Origin: Hypericum androsaemum
Taxonomy: Eukaryota > Streptophyta > Magnoliopsida > Malpighiales > Hypericaceae
Length of the DNA: 64,000 nucleotides
NCBI GenBank assembly: GCA_963995505.1
Contig: OZ023194.1
Location: 13,016,428 to 13,080,427 of the forward strand
Direction of reading: 5' to 3'
The position numbers were made by a program, and so were the translations under genes. Positions 22,852 through 33,911 of this stretch are shown here, one piece after another. How positions within the stretch are numbered: the stretch's first letter is position 1; every line of letters begins with the position of its first letter. The notes under the pieces were generated by a model. The model saw nothing but the letters and a program-made list of their open reading frames with translations. It ran no database searches and had not been told where the DNA came from.

Positions 22852-24922
22852 CTTCTCTGTTCACCGACTCTGTCAAGCTTCTAGCTTTTGTCTTCTTCTC
22901 TTGTGCTTCTGTTCTGATCTACAAGCACTTCCGTTCCAGGTAGTACAAAGTAGGGGGCCAATTTCTCTAGGGTTCTTAATTGGGGTTTTTGTCTATATTC
23001 TTCTTCTACTTGATGTCAGTCAGGTTCTGTTTCTGGAATGGCTCTGTGTTTTGTCCGTAGCCTTCCTTTCCCCAAAAGCAACCCCTCACTTTTAAGCTTT
23101 ATCACATTTCATTTAACTCCTAAACTCATTTTGCAAATTTTTTTTAATCTTCAAAAAATTCATAGTTTTGTTTATTTATAAATTGTATGGTTATGATAGT
23201 TCAAGGGTTTTATTCATAAGTAGTTCAAGAGAATAGTTCTTAAGATTAATTAAAATAATACTACAGTTTGAACCATTAATCTTACAATAAGTATAATTAG
23301 AAGAAAGGTTCTTCTGAACTGCCCTACTGAAAACAAAAAAAAGGTGGTGTTAGAACATATTAAACTATCCATCCATCCATGTGGTTCACAACCCGGACAC
23401 AACAACGCAGGGACACGCCCTGCTACTAAGCTAAAATAGCATGTCTTGACCTCCAATTGGAGTCGCCTGCTGTATCAAAAGCTAGATAAACTACATTCCT
23501 CTATATAGTAAAACATTTCTAAAATAATTTTTTTTAAAGTGATAACATCTCTAAACTAATTAAAAAATTTTGGTCTCCGGTCAGGACGAGTGTTAAAATT
23601 TAATAACTCATATATCGTAATAACTAATACTTTTTAAAAAAATTTAGTGATAAATCAGGATCTTTTTTGTTGTTGCATAAAATGATATTTTTAAATAAAT
23701 ACATATATTTTCACATAATTTATGAATTCGAAAAATAGTATAAGACATTAGTTTGTGCTAAATTTGCTTATCTGATAAATTTTACATTATCGTTCATCTT
23801 CTCAATCGTCTTCGAATGATCTTTGTGATCGTCATCTTGTTGTAAGAAAATATCTGAATCGAGTGTATCATTTGGATAATGCTATAAGTCAAAATTTTAG
23901 GTAATTTGTAGATAGAAAAAATTATTTTTTAGTATTCATGTATTTATTGTTCAAAAACTCAATTTTAATATTTTTGGAAAAAAAATAAGTGATATTTTTC
24001 TTCGAACCCAACAATATCACTTTTATTTTTCTGTATTTCCTTTTTACGTCCCTAATGACATAGGGCGAAAAAAAAGAGGATAAAATCCCAAGTGAGAGAT
24101 TAATTGTCTTTGTCCTAAACTGAAGTCAGTGAGATAGCATCCAAGTGATTAATTACGAGATCCTTTTCTTAAGGGTGATTCATTACGAGATCCTGAAATA
24201 TATGTGAACTTCCAATCCGATCTCCTGATCACTAATCATGAGGAGGAGGAGGAGGACAAAAGACAATTGCTTTCACTTCAAGTTATCTTCCACTTTCATG
24301 TGGGTCGCACTTACCTGTTAAATACCTTTTTGGTAGTGACTTGGCTGTTAATACCTCAGAAAGCTAGTCTTCGGCCAATGTTTTTGCAGGAGCTTTTCTT
24401 GTAAATGACGTTACCTCTATCATGTGAACTGTGTAACACTTCATGAGAATCTTGAAAGGGCATTACGGCTTCTTCAATTGTTAAATCATAAATACGAAGA
24501 GCCACCGTGGATATCGACACATCTGCGATTGCCAAATGTTCGGGAATTCCTCTATTCAATCTTTTTCCTTCTTCTTGTTGGCAAATTTCACTAATTTGTT
24601 ATCAGTTAATTTGGATGCAATCTGCTATATCAAATCCATAACAAGTTAATAGGCTGAAATTTCATCCAAGTTCAAACGTAACCCCTCACTGGATACCGGT
24701 AGAAAATTGGCCTATCTCCTAATTTCTTGTCTTCCTTCAAGGCTACAGAGCAACTTCCTATTGGCTTGCCGCTTTCAATTCGATCACCAACAGAGCCGAC
24801 TCGCCAGGAGAGAAATATACAACTCCGCGAAGTTTCGAGATTCGAAAGGAGGGACAACCAGTAAAATGAATGCACGAGAATGTTTAGAGCCATGGAAGTT
24901 GCTCCCAGTTTTATATCTGCCA
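22852..24922. other. Intergenic: HVA22A-like promoter side and POPEYE-like 3' flank
   Basis: The first ~250 bp should hold the HVA22A-like 5' UTR and promoter. From 23100 to 24150 the sequence is AT-rich without exon signals. The part nearest 24922 should be the 3' UTR of the POPEYE-like gene. A short GAGGAGGAGGAGGAGGA tract is at about 24241-24256. No other gene is seen. Confidence 0.4.
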
Positions 24923-26292
24923 CTAATTACCGTTAGAGTGAACTCCACTACTGCTTCTAATCTGCTCTCCAAGGAGTTGGGATGGCCACAAGTCTGCCGG
25001 AGTTGGATACCTTGCCTGCGGTTTGCTCACTTTTGAAGCCGTCATCAAATGAGAAGGTAGATCAGGATGTAGGGGGACAACAAAGACAGCAGGGGCAGGC
25101 TGATGCATTGTCGCATTGGCAGCAGATAAAGCGATAGAACCACCCTGAAAACATGGTGCCACGACTTGTTGCAGAGACTCTGAAGGAGGCTCATTCAGGT
25201 CGGGCTTGGAGATGCTCAACCTAGCTTCCAGTTCCCTTTGCAGCTCCTTAATCTGTGTTTCCAATGCAGAGGTCTCCTCTCCTAGTTCATTCTTCTCAAT
25301 GGTTACCTGCTCAACAGTATTAAACTTGTGTTAAATTAAATATAATCGGGTATTTGAAACCAAAGCTTTCTTACTTACTTGAAAAGGAAGTCTTTCACTT
25401 TATAAGGTACACATGGTGAACAAAGTAGAATTCATTACGAGGGAAGGCTCCTGCCTCGCTTAGAATATTCTGTCAAAGGAATAAGGGGCTTACATAGTTT
25501 GACTCGGATAACAGAGACACATTCTCCTTTTTGAGAGTTTCTATCTGTCCACTCAAGTCCTTCAATACTCGAGCTGCTTCACATAATACAGACGCCTTCC
25601 CATTGTTTGGCTCAGTCAGATCTGGCAAAGAAGCCAAAGTGATCAAATCCACTTCAATGAATGTTAGTACAGTACACCCTACTATTATGTAACCATAGGA
25701 AACCATCAATTACCAAGAGCATCAGCAAGCTCGTCAAAGAGCTCGTTCAACTGCTCACGCTTCATTTTCTCCCTCTCAGCCTTATGTATCCTTTTTGGAA
25801 CTTTACCCTTCGTCTTCCCGGAGCAATGTCTGAGTCATTGGCAGATCCAGGCACATGAATAAAAGTTTCAAAACTACAGACTAAATTTGGAGAACAAACC
25901 ATACTTCTCAGGCCAATTGCAAAACCAATGACTAAAGTGAGTCTTTGAAGCCTTTAGACATCACAATTCAAGCATAGACGACACACTTTGCAACACCTCC
26001 AAGACTTAAAAAATGAAAGAAAAAAAAACTCACAGAAAAACAACAACCTTCAACCTCCAAGACTTTACAACCCACATTAGACACCCCTAAATACGACTTC
26101 AATGTTCCTAAATAAGTAAATATCGTCATATGATTCAAGGTGCAACCAGGAAGCAGACGTTCATTAAACTGCGACGACGACTTTCCACAAGCACAAGCGT
26201 GACTTAAAAATCCAAGATCATTAATTAGCTGCTCACATGTTTTCAGTTGCCTCCACCGGGTCAACTACGGGAGCCGGAACCTCCGAACCCAT
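24923..26292 (-). CDS. PYE: POPEYE-like bHLH47 transcription factor, four coding exons
   Basis: Coding exons on the minus strand: 26237-26292, 25714-25829, 25494-25621 and 24923-25306. All introns are GT-AG and the join gives 227 residues. A short basic region (KVPKRIHKAEREKMKREQLN, residues 29-48) leads into helix-loop-helix to about 82 (LFDELADALD, NNGKASVLCEAARVLKDL). A coiled coil follows with NVSLLSESNYVTIEKNELGE. This SESNYVT signature and the basic region match Arabidopsis PYE/bHLH47, a nuclear regulator of the iron-deficiency response. Residues 136-141 are DLNEPP, an EAR-type DLNxxP repression motif. An intron in the 5' UTR is likely (CCG|GTACTG at about 26515-26522 on the minus strand). 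The start is the only in-frame ATG in exon 1 before the family-typical block. PYE is a confident family call; orthology is inferred from memory. Confidence 0.88.
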
Positions 26293-26700
26293 GTCTTTTT
26301 AGAGCAAAATTCCCTTAAAACAGATCACACCTGACACTGAAAAGAAAAACCCTACAAAATCATCATCCCAAATCAATTCTCAAAGCCATCACAAAAAATT
26401 CACAAACTCGAGAGAATACCCTTCAAAACAACAACCAATTTGATCAGTAACAACCAAAACGACCCAAACCCAGAACACAAAACAGCCTAAAGGTCAAAAC
26501 TTTACAGAAGAAATCAGTACCGGAGATCAGAAGGGGAAAAGGGTAGGTCCAATTTGCTCCGAACTAATGAAAAATAATCGAGATTGAACAAAAGAGGAAC
26601 AAAGTCGGGGTCTTTCACTTTCCACGGGTAACTGTATAAAAGGGTAAAAAGGTTGGGGATTGTTGATCGTGTGGGAAATTGGGTGAGGGGTAAATGGTAA

Positions 26701-26728
26701 TAGGGAGGGAGGGAGGGAGGGAGGGAGA
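26701..26728. repeat. GGGA microsatellite near the POPEYE-like 5' end
   Basis: Six consecutive GGGA-type repeats on the plus strand just upstream of the presumed transcription start. On the gene's strand this is a CCCT tract. It could form a G-quadruplex on the non-coding strand. Confidence 0.85.
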
Positions 26729-26839
26729 AGGGTGGGCGCGTGGTGACCTCCAGACTTGTGTCCGGACGGAGCGAGCCCGACACGTGCTCTTTCTACTTTT
26801 TCAATGGGTTTGCTTCTGATTTTTCTCCCTTGGGGGCCC

Positions 26840-29086
26840 ACGTTCTATGTGGTCAACACCCACGTCAGCAGCTCATACTATTTTCTAGAGTTAATTATAA
26901 TTTAGTGTTACGTGTTATATATAGGTCATTTAAAAAAAACAGAGTTTGGAAACGTATGAAAAAAAATGTGGTACCTACTGGCCATTATAATAACACAACA
27001 ACAGTAAATATTTGACACATGTTCCGAATTTTCTTTATTAAGTTAGTGTAGGTGGTGTTAGCTAAGAGATCACTAAATTTTTTTTTAAAGTTTTGTTAAC
27101 TTTTAAATATTTCATTCATTTCGAATTATAAAATAGTTGATATCGTGAATGTTCAAATATCAGGTAATATAATTTTTTTAAACTAATTCGATCATAAAAT
27201 TTTTCCTGCCAAATTTTAACTTTCGAATATTTTCTTACGAACAATAAAGGCATCTTCTATTACCCCGAATCTTGCATGGGCGCATCCGCCGCCGGTGGAC
27301 TCGTGGACGGACTGATGAGTGGTCCAAAAACCAAGAGACGCACACGGTAGGTAGGGGAGCGTGTGTCGTCCACGGAAAGCCGCACGTTAGACCACCGGAG
27401 GTTATGCGGCTGGTGGCCCACTACATGCAGTTTTCCCGCGGTGGAGCGTGTGTCCTCCACACCACTCCCCCAATCCAAAACTAACACCCACGCGCAAGCG
27501 CGTCCATGGACCACAAACGTCTATTTCGGGATTAGTCGGTCAAACGAATCTTTAGGCTCATTTGCAGCCGAGTTGGGATCGTCGGACCTTCGTCTTTCCG
27601 AGTAAGAGGCACTTCATGCAGCTAGAAGCTACAGGACGATGCGAAAACATACCTCGAATCCACGAATGTTGATGCTTAGGCGTGCCTCAAGGTCGTGCGA
27701 AAATCCGAGGTGGTCGGAAGGCTCCTGCTAAGATAAGCAGTTGCTAAAAACAAACTCGTATTCAAAAGAAGCTTGCAAGCAGAAGATAAATCAGATGGAA
27801 GCTGGCAACCTAAAGGGTTAAAAGCATTTTTGAGTTACCGTGGTTGAAGCTACCGAGAAGTCTTGCAAATGAGCTGTGAAGTATGGCAGCATCATACTTC
27901 AACAATAATCAGATATAAGTAATTCCTATGTTGTTTCTTTTTTAGCAAGTAAAATCCGGAATTACAGTTGATCATTAACCACAAAGATATCCCAGAAAGA
28001 GGCAGCAATATCGAATTCATGATCTGTGCCCTTGCATCTCAATGTCTCAGCAATCAAGAGTTTCTCCTTAGATGAGAGTATACATATATGTGGTTTGATC
28101 AGGGGTGTCCGTAGTTCAAATTCGGAGGAATTCGAATTATAATTCACTGAATTCAAAATCTAAAAATTTTAATTCATATTAAATTTGTAAAAGAATGAAT
28201 TCGAATAAACATTTGGATACTTTATCCCAAGTCTCACCTTACACTGCCACTGTAAGTAACCATAATAACTAAATCAGAGCCACTTTATCCCATCACAACA
28301 AGCGGAAGCACATATCACAACAAAGGAAGTGAATTGCCTCCACTAAGACAAAAAAAAAAGTACTTGTAGTACTAAGCAGTGATCGGTAGGACATCTAGCG
28401 ATTCCCAAGTTCCCAGCTTCAAACAACAAAAACCCAGAAACCAAATCGCGGTTTCTCCACCAAAGATTCAATCTTGATCCTTTCCCGCTTCTGGGTCGCC
28501 AAGGAACGGTACGAAACTGAAACCAACTGTGAGTGCCTGAAGCGGAGGGGGGAAGAGGAGGAGGGTAATTTCGTGAATACTTGAGAGCCATCTGTAACAA
28601 AGACAAGGACAAGAGAATGCAAATTGACCAATCGAAGTCACGGTCTAAGAATGGCTCCACTTTTCTGTTGGTAAAATTTTTCTTTATTAATAGGTAATAT
28701 TTACAATGGGGTATAGAATTTCCTTGCATCTTATGTCTTGTATTCAAGAACTTCATAAAAATCATACTTTTGTGAAACCTGTAAAAAAAAATAATGACAA
28801 GAAAAGAGTATCCACGATTAAGAAAAGCAATCCTAATACCTTCTCGGAATGGCTCCACTAACCCCTGGCCAACCCTACTACCCTTGCTCGTTAGTTTGGG
28901 ACGACCAGTTGGGCGGTCGTTTGTATTACCGCTCTTCAGAATTAAGTAAATTTTGCATAACATTGCACATATATTTTTTTATTGAGAAACTATCGGTTAT
29001 TTGGATAATTATTAAGTAGGTGAATCTAAGATGTATTCGATAATGAATAATAAAAATTTTATGCTTATTGAATGTTTAACATATCC
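26840..29086. other. Intergenic sequence with a GC-richer patch and unassigned ORFs
   Basis: A GC-richer island (about 27270-27600) has frames open on both strands. It holds a repeated string GGAGCGTGTGTC(G/C)TCCAC at about 27356 and 27442, but no known domain. On the minus strand, 27962-28156 could encode a C-terminus ending FDIAASFWDIFVVNDQL. A frame at 28343-28963 contains MALKYSRNYPPPLPP directly after a TTGTTACAG acceptor-like string. I recognise none of these. They could be pieces of a decayed or poorly conserved minus-strand gene. Confidence 0.3.
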
Positions 29087-29296
29087 AAATTAAGGCCATG
29101 TGGTTTAAAATTGTATTTTCTAGTCCTGTGATTTTTTTTGCTCGGACATGCCCCAGTCCCGGGTAGCTGCCCGTCCACTTGTCTATCAAGATGACGTGAC
29201 AATGTGGCATATTATTAAATTAGTCCCAATTTTGAAATAAAATATTTTAAACTACAAGACTAAAAAATACAATTTTAAACTATATGACCTTAATTT
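29087..29296. mobile_element. Small fold-back MITE
   Basis: About 45-bp inverted ends: AAATTAAGGCCATGTGGTTT and AAATTGTATTTTCTAGTCCTGTG at the left, matched by the reverse complement at 29250-29296 (CTACAAGACTAAAAAATAC, ACTATATGACCTTAATTT). Its interior has GGGTAGCTGCCCG, close to the GGGCAGCTGCCCG of the MITE at 2.1-2.5 kb. The two may belong to one superfamily. No coding capacity. Confidence 0.7.
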
Positions 29297-29654
29297 TAAA
29301 AATGTAAAATTATATGGTACTTATGTGTACTTTTCTTTTTTTAATTCAGGATAATCCTAAAATCTCGGAATATATAAATACTACAAAAGAATTTTCTCGT
29401 ATGTGTATTATTCTCAAATAACTTTTTTCGTATATATAATACTCTTACAGAAACATATAGAGAATATTTTATATAGGGCAAATTACGCTCAAGACCATGG
29501 GATTTAGTTTTTCTCCTTTTCGGGTCCATAGGTTTCCAAAATATATGTTGTTGTCCCTCGTGTTTAATTTTATATACTCTTGGGGCTGATGTCAGCAGCT
29601 ATTTTTTTGTTTTTTTTGAAATGACAAAAGTACCATTCAAAAACAAAAAAGGGG

Positions 29655-30739
29655 AAATTACTCTCGGCTCCCTGGAGTTTGCCTAAATCATTGTTTTAAC
29701 CCCTCATGTTTCGAAACCCAAACTTTGGCCCCTCTAGTTTGCTTTTATTAAACTCTAAGACCCCTGCGTCGGAATCGTAAAAATTGTCTGGCGAGAGAGC
29801 ACCTGAAATGACACATTTGCCCCTTAGTTAAAAATAATTAAAAATAAAAATTTCCTCCCTTATCCCCTCCCCTCCCTCCTCTCATCTTGAATCCTAAAAA
29901 ACCCAAATTCCTTTCTTTTCTAGAGACCTCCGACAAGCCCCTTCACCTCCTAATTTTTTGGTTTCAAATCGTGATTCTTTTTTAATCCACAACGATTATG
30001 GGGACGGGGAGAATGAGATGATAACGATTATGCAACTAAAAAGGCAAGGTTTTGTCACTTCTTAATCACACAGACAAAAGAAGCACAAAAAATAAAACCC
30101 AAAAAACACGTTTCGGACCTGGGTTTTGTGTCGTTCGTCGGGAGGGTTATTTTCGTCTCTGTCTTCAAAGAACCCTGGTCGTCTCTCGGCTCATTTTGGG
30201 TCGTGTTGTTCCTTCAAAAAAGCAAGTTCCTCTTCCGTTCGATTATTTTCGTCTCGGATCCTCTCATCCGTATATGTTCCTTCGCTTTAAAGAACCCGCA
30301 GTAGCTCTAAAAGGAAGCCAGCTTATTGAAGATGCCCTTTGGATCTGGTCGTCTACTTTCGTGTTGTTGCTGTTTTTTTGGTTTCTTAACTTAGGTTTTA
30401 TCATCTCAAGCTTAAGAGGTTGTCATCTTGTGGAGGGAAAGAGATTTGGGTGTTGATTTTGATTTTGTTCCTCCTTTTTAATTCTGAGTAAAAATGGACA
30501 GAAAATAATGAATGACGAAGAAGAAATTGAAGTGGGAAGAAGAAGAGAGATTTTTTTATTTTTTTATTTAAAGATATTTTGGTTATTTTCATGACAAAAA
30601 ATGAAAAAATGACTCATGATGTCAGCGAGAGACCCGATAGAATTTCTAAAATCAAACACGGGAGATGTCAGCATGGATTTTAGAAATGCAAAGATCCGAG
30701 AGGGGGGGAGACCAAACTACAGGGACCTGAGCGTAATTT
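29655..30739. mobile_element. Possible ~1.1-kb non-autonomous inverted-repeat element
   Basis: The left end AAATTACTCTCGGCTCCCTG is matched at the right by the reverse complement of CAGGGACCTGAGCGTAATTT, over about 27 bp with mismatches. A third related end (CAAATTACGCTCAAGACC) lies just outside at about 29467, so the true left border is uncertain and the structure may be nested. The interior is less AT-rich than its flanks and holds a 134-codon frame (30052-30456) without known motifs. A Mutator- or CACTA-like non-autonomous element is possible but unproven. Confidence 0.5.
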
Positions 30740-32172
30740 GTCATTTTATATATAATTCAAGTTTGTATGAAATTCGGGATTTTGGGATAAACCTAGGTAA
30801 AGGTTAAATTTTGTGATCAATAGGGCCTATGGGATGAGCAGACTTTTGGCATATATTTTAACTATTGTATTTTTTAATTGTTGTGAGAATGGTTTGTAAT
30901 GCAATTGTCTCTCGGCCAATAGCAACAGAAATTTTTTAGGACACGAGTGAAGGTGTGAAATTACGGTCTACAAGTATTTTTTGGTTTTTTTTTCTGTTGT
31001 AATTTTTTCCTACAGAATTTTACGTAGAGTTTTAATGAAGTTTGTGACCGCGGCGTCAATACTTGATACAAAGAATTCCACCCTTTATATATGCGTGCAT
31101 AACATTACCATTACTAAAACTCTACCTTAAAAAATGTTTAAATTTTATGGAATTCGAAATTCCGGATCTGAAAGCTGGCCATTTCTGCAAGGAAAATTTA
31201 AGAAGCTGTCCTAACAATCAATGACAGGCAGCAATCCGTAAAAGAGGACCCAAAAGATGTGATGCGAAGTTGCAGACAAAATCACATCCAAAACCCACAA
31301 ACACACCCATTATCGTACATGGACATACATGTGTTTGTGTTTTTCCTCTTGGACTGAACTTGAACATGTCTCTGTTTGCCCCTAGTGGTGGGTCTTAATT
31401 TCTCCTGACCCCTCCTCACTACTCGCTACCTATAAATGTACTCCCTAATAATTAGCAACCATAACATCTAGTAGATCGACTGATCTAGATTCCAGCCGAG
31501 TATGATCTTTGAGTAGTGACAATGCTCTCCCAATAAGTATTTAACACCGTTACATTCCAAAAGTATTGAATGCGAGACCTCTTAGTTAAGATATAACAAT
31601 TCAATTCTCAATTGATGGATCAATTACTTAGTGGTACGTGCACAAGGCAATGACCCAACAAAAGTGCTTAATTTTCTTGTTCCCAATCATAACCAAATGA
31701 TGTTGGTTTTAGGAAGGATTAAGATGGCTAATGGGCCCAAAAATTTAGGACCAGATCCAGATTTGGTACATATCCAAGGAATTTACCAGGACCAGTTCCG
31801 CATATTTCGGCCGATTGCATCGCTATATCGAGGCCAAAGAAAAAATGTTTTTGGTTATCCAAATTTGAGGTCGATTTTGGTTGTTTAGGGATCCTTAACA
31901 ATATTGGGATGAGATTGATTTTTTTCTGATGGGCTAATCATTTCAATACGGGGAAACAGGCCGGGCCCATCTTGTAATGTCACATGGGTTGATGTCCATG
32001 TGCTCACATGAGTACGGAAGCCGGGGAGCTGGATCCAATGAGTTACCCACTGCTGGATATCCATGGGATTCGTATTTGGATATTTACTAAATCGAATAAT
32101 ATATATTTGAGTTATATATTATTTTTTAATTGTGATAAAGTTTTTCATAACAAATTCCTCGCCAAAATGATG
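30740..32172. other. Intergenic sequence, no gene seen
   Basis: AT-rich with short frames only. The 85-codon plus-strand frame at 31631-31888 shows no domain. I see nothing else. Confidence 0.4.
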
Positions 32173-32254
32173 AATGTGAAGCAACAACATTTGAAATAAT
32201 TGTTGACAATCTCAATGTGAAGCAACAACATTTGAAATAATTGTTGACAATCTC
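32173..32254. repeat. Perfect 41-bp tandem duplication at a TRIM boundary
   Basis: Two adjacent identical units, 32173-32213 and 32214-32254, each start AATGTGAAGCAACAACA and end TGTTGACAATCTC. The last 13 bases of each unit are the first bases of the TRIM LTR, so the duplication straddles the element's left border. Confidence 0.9.
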
Positions 32255-32479
32255 ACATCGCTAAGTGTAAGAGTGGGAAACAAATTTATAAGTGTAAAAA
32301 AATCTACCATCTCATTGTTTTAAGGTTTTTAGTTGGATATGGAGATTCTAACATGGTATCAGAGTGGGTTGATTATGTAACTATTGTTGTGCTCGTAAGA
32401 GTAGGGGCAATTTTATAAGTCTAGAAAATCTACCAACTCGTTGCTTTGAGATTTTGTGTTGAATATTAAGATTCTAACA
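32242..32479 (+). mobile_element. TRIM-type element, second copy of the nest-1 family
   Basis: A 112-bp LTR (32242-32353) shares CACATCG, TATAAGTGT and GATATGGAGATTCTAACA with the nest-1 LTRs. It is followed by TGGTATCAGAGT, a good initiator-tRNA-Met primer site. A second, 5'-shortened LTR copy (about 32385-32479, ending AAGATTCTAACA) follows after only about 30 bp. No coding capacity. No matching target duplication was found. Confidence 0.75.
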
Positions 32480-33228
32480 TTATAAATAAGTGCACAACGC
32501 TCCTAACTAGTAATATAGTATGCGATGAAACGAGGTCATATGAGAATAACCAACTTTAGTAAACTCTGTCTTCGACTCAAAATTGCGAATTAATATGTTA
32601 GTAGATTTTCAAAACTTATAAATAAAAATACCAATATAAAGAATTGACAATGTAAACCAAAAAATACTTGCTTTAATAGTATAAGAGAAAAATGAAATAT
32701 GCATGATCGTGATTCAAATCCTTATTACAACAAAAATCTACATATAAAAAAATAATTGACTACTTGAAATTTTCTGGGGCATGCAGAAGGAAGCAATTGA
32801 AACCTATAATTAATATAAGCAGAGAGAATCCAAGAAAGTGGCGAGTTGGTTAGCTCTATTGCCCATTGGGAACCACACCGGATGATCTAAGTGGGTATGG
32901 TCCTGTCGTCCGTGTCTCTTAATTGAAATCGAATCAATTAATAATGTGAACATAGGACCTCTTGATATGGCAACTTCCATTCTGATAGCATCTTTCGGGG
33001 TTCCCAAAGTTTTCTCTTTCCACGAGTAATTTAAATTAGAGTTAAATACAATTTTAATAAATTAAAAAAGTCTTATATATTGATATATTTGAACTCCTAA
33101 ACTCTTAATTATGCAAGAAATAATCTTTTAAATTTGATTTAATTATTTGTTGGTGATGTACCACTCACTATTTACATACATGTATGAATGCGATATGTAT
33201 ATGTATACATACATAGTACCGAGTGCAT

Positions 33229-33318
33229 GGATAAATAGTTAAGCATTTATTTTAGTGTAACAAAATATTGTAAGGATAAATAGTTAAGCATTTATTTTAG
33301 TGTAACAAAATATTGTAA
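33229..33318. repeat. 45-bp perfect tandem duplication
   Basis: Units 33229-33273 and 33274-33318, each beginning GGATAAATAGTTAAGC and ending AAAATATTGTAA, are identical. Confidence 0.9.
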
Positions 33319-33870
33319 ATTTAAATTCTAAGAATATAGTTGCATTAAAATTCGATACTGATAAGGAACTTACCAATAACTATCTACGAACCATTATATA
33401 TTGGTCATGATACCTGTGAGCAATTTGGCGTATATCAATTAATAATTCCACAAATTTAAGAGGCGAGCCATGATGGCGCAAATATTTTTAAGACTTCTAA
33501 TTATTACATTTCCTCAAAAAAAATTATTACATGGTATGGTTTGATGGGACAAAAGGTTTAAAAATGTCCAAGGCTGTTGGAAACTTCCAAATTAACAAAT
33601 ATATTTTATGTTCTGATTTATGAACAACCGCCTGAAACAAAATCCAATGTGAATTATTACTTGCACGGGATAATGTATATGCTCCATTTATTTGTCTGTT
33701 GAAGAATTAAATAAAACTTGTTTAAGAAATATATATTTTTTGAAAGATACATTTTTACACAATGCCATAGTTTGAACTCTGGACCTCCTAAAATTAGTAC
33801 AGTTATTAGGCTAAATACCTTTGGCTGTTCAAGAAATGTGATTAAAAAATGGGTTAAAATAGTTGGGACT

Positions 33871-33911
33871 GAAATAATAATAATAATAATTTATTATTAT
33901 TATTATTATTG
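33871..33911. repeat. ATA/TTA microsatellite forming a palindrome
   Basis: A run of AAT repeats is followed directly by ATT repeats, so the two halves are complementary and could fold into a hairpin. Confidence 0.85.

Noticed and set aside
28343..28963. A 206-codon minus-strand frame as a gene
   Set aside because: It shows no family motif, spans low-complexity and AT-rich sequence, and has internal splice-like strings that conflict with a single exon. It is kept only as unassigned.
30052..30456. A 134-codon plus-strand frame
   Set aside because: No domain, and it lies within a probable non-autonomous element.
33229..33318. A CRISPR-like or satellite array
   Set aside because: Only two adjacent units without spacers; a simple tandem duplication in a plant genome.
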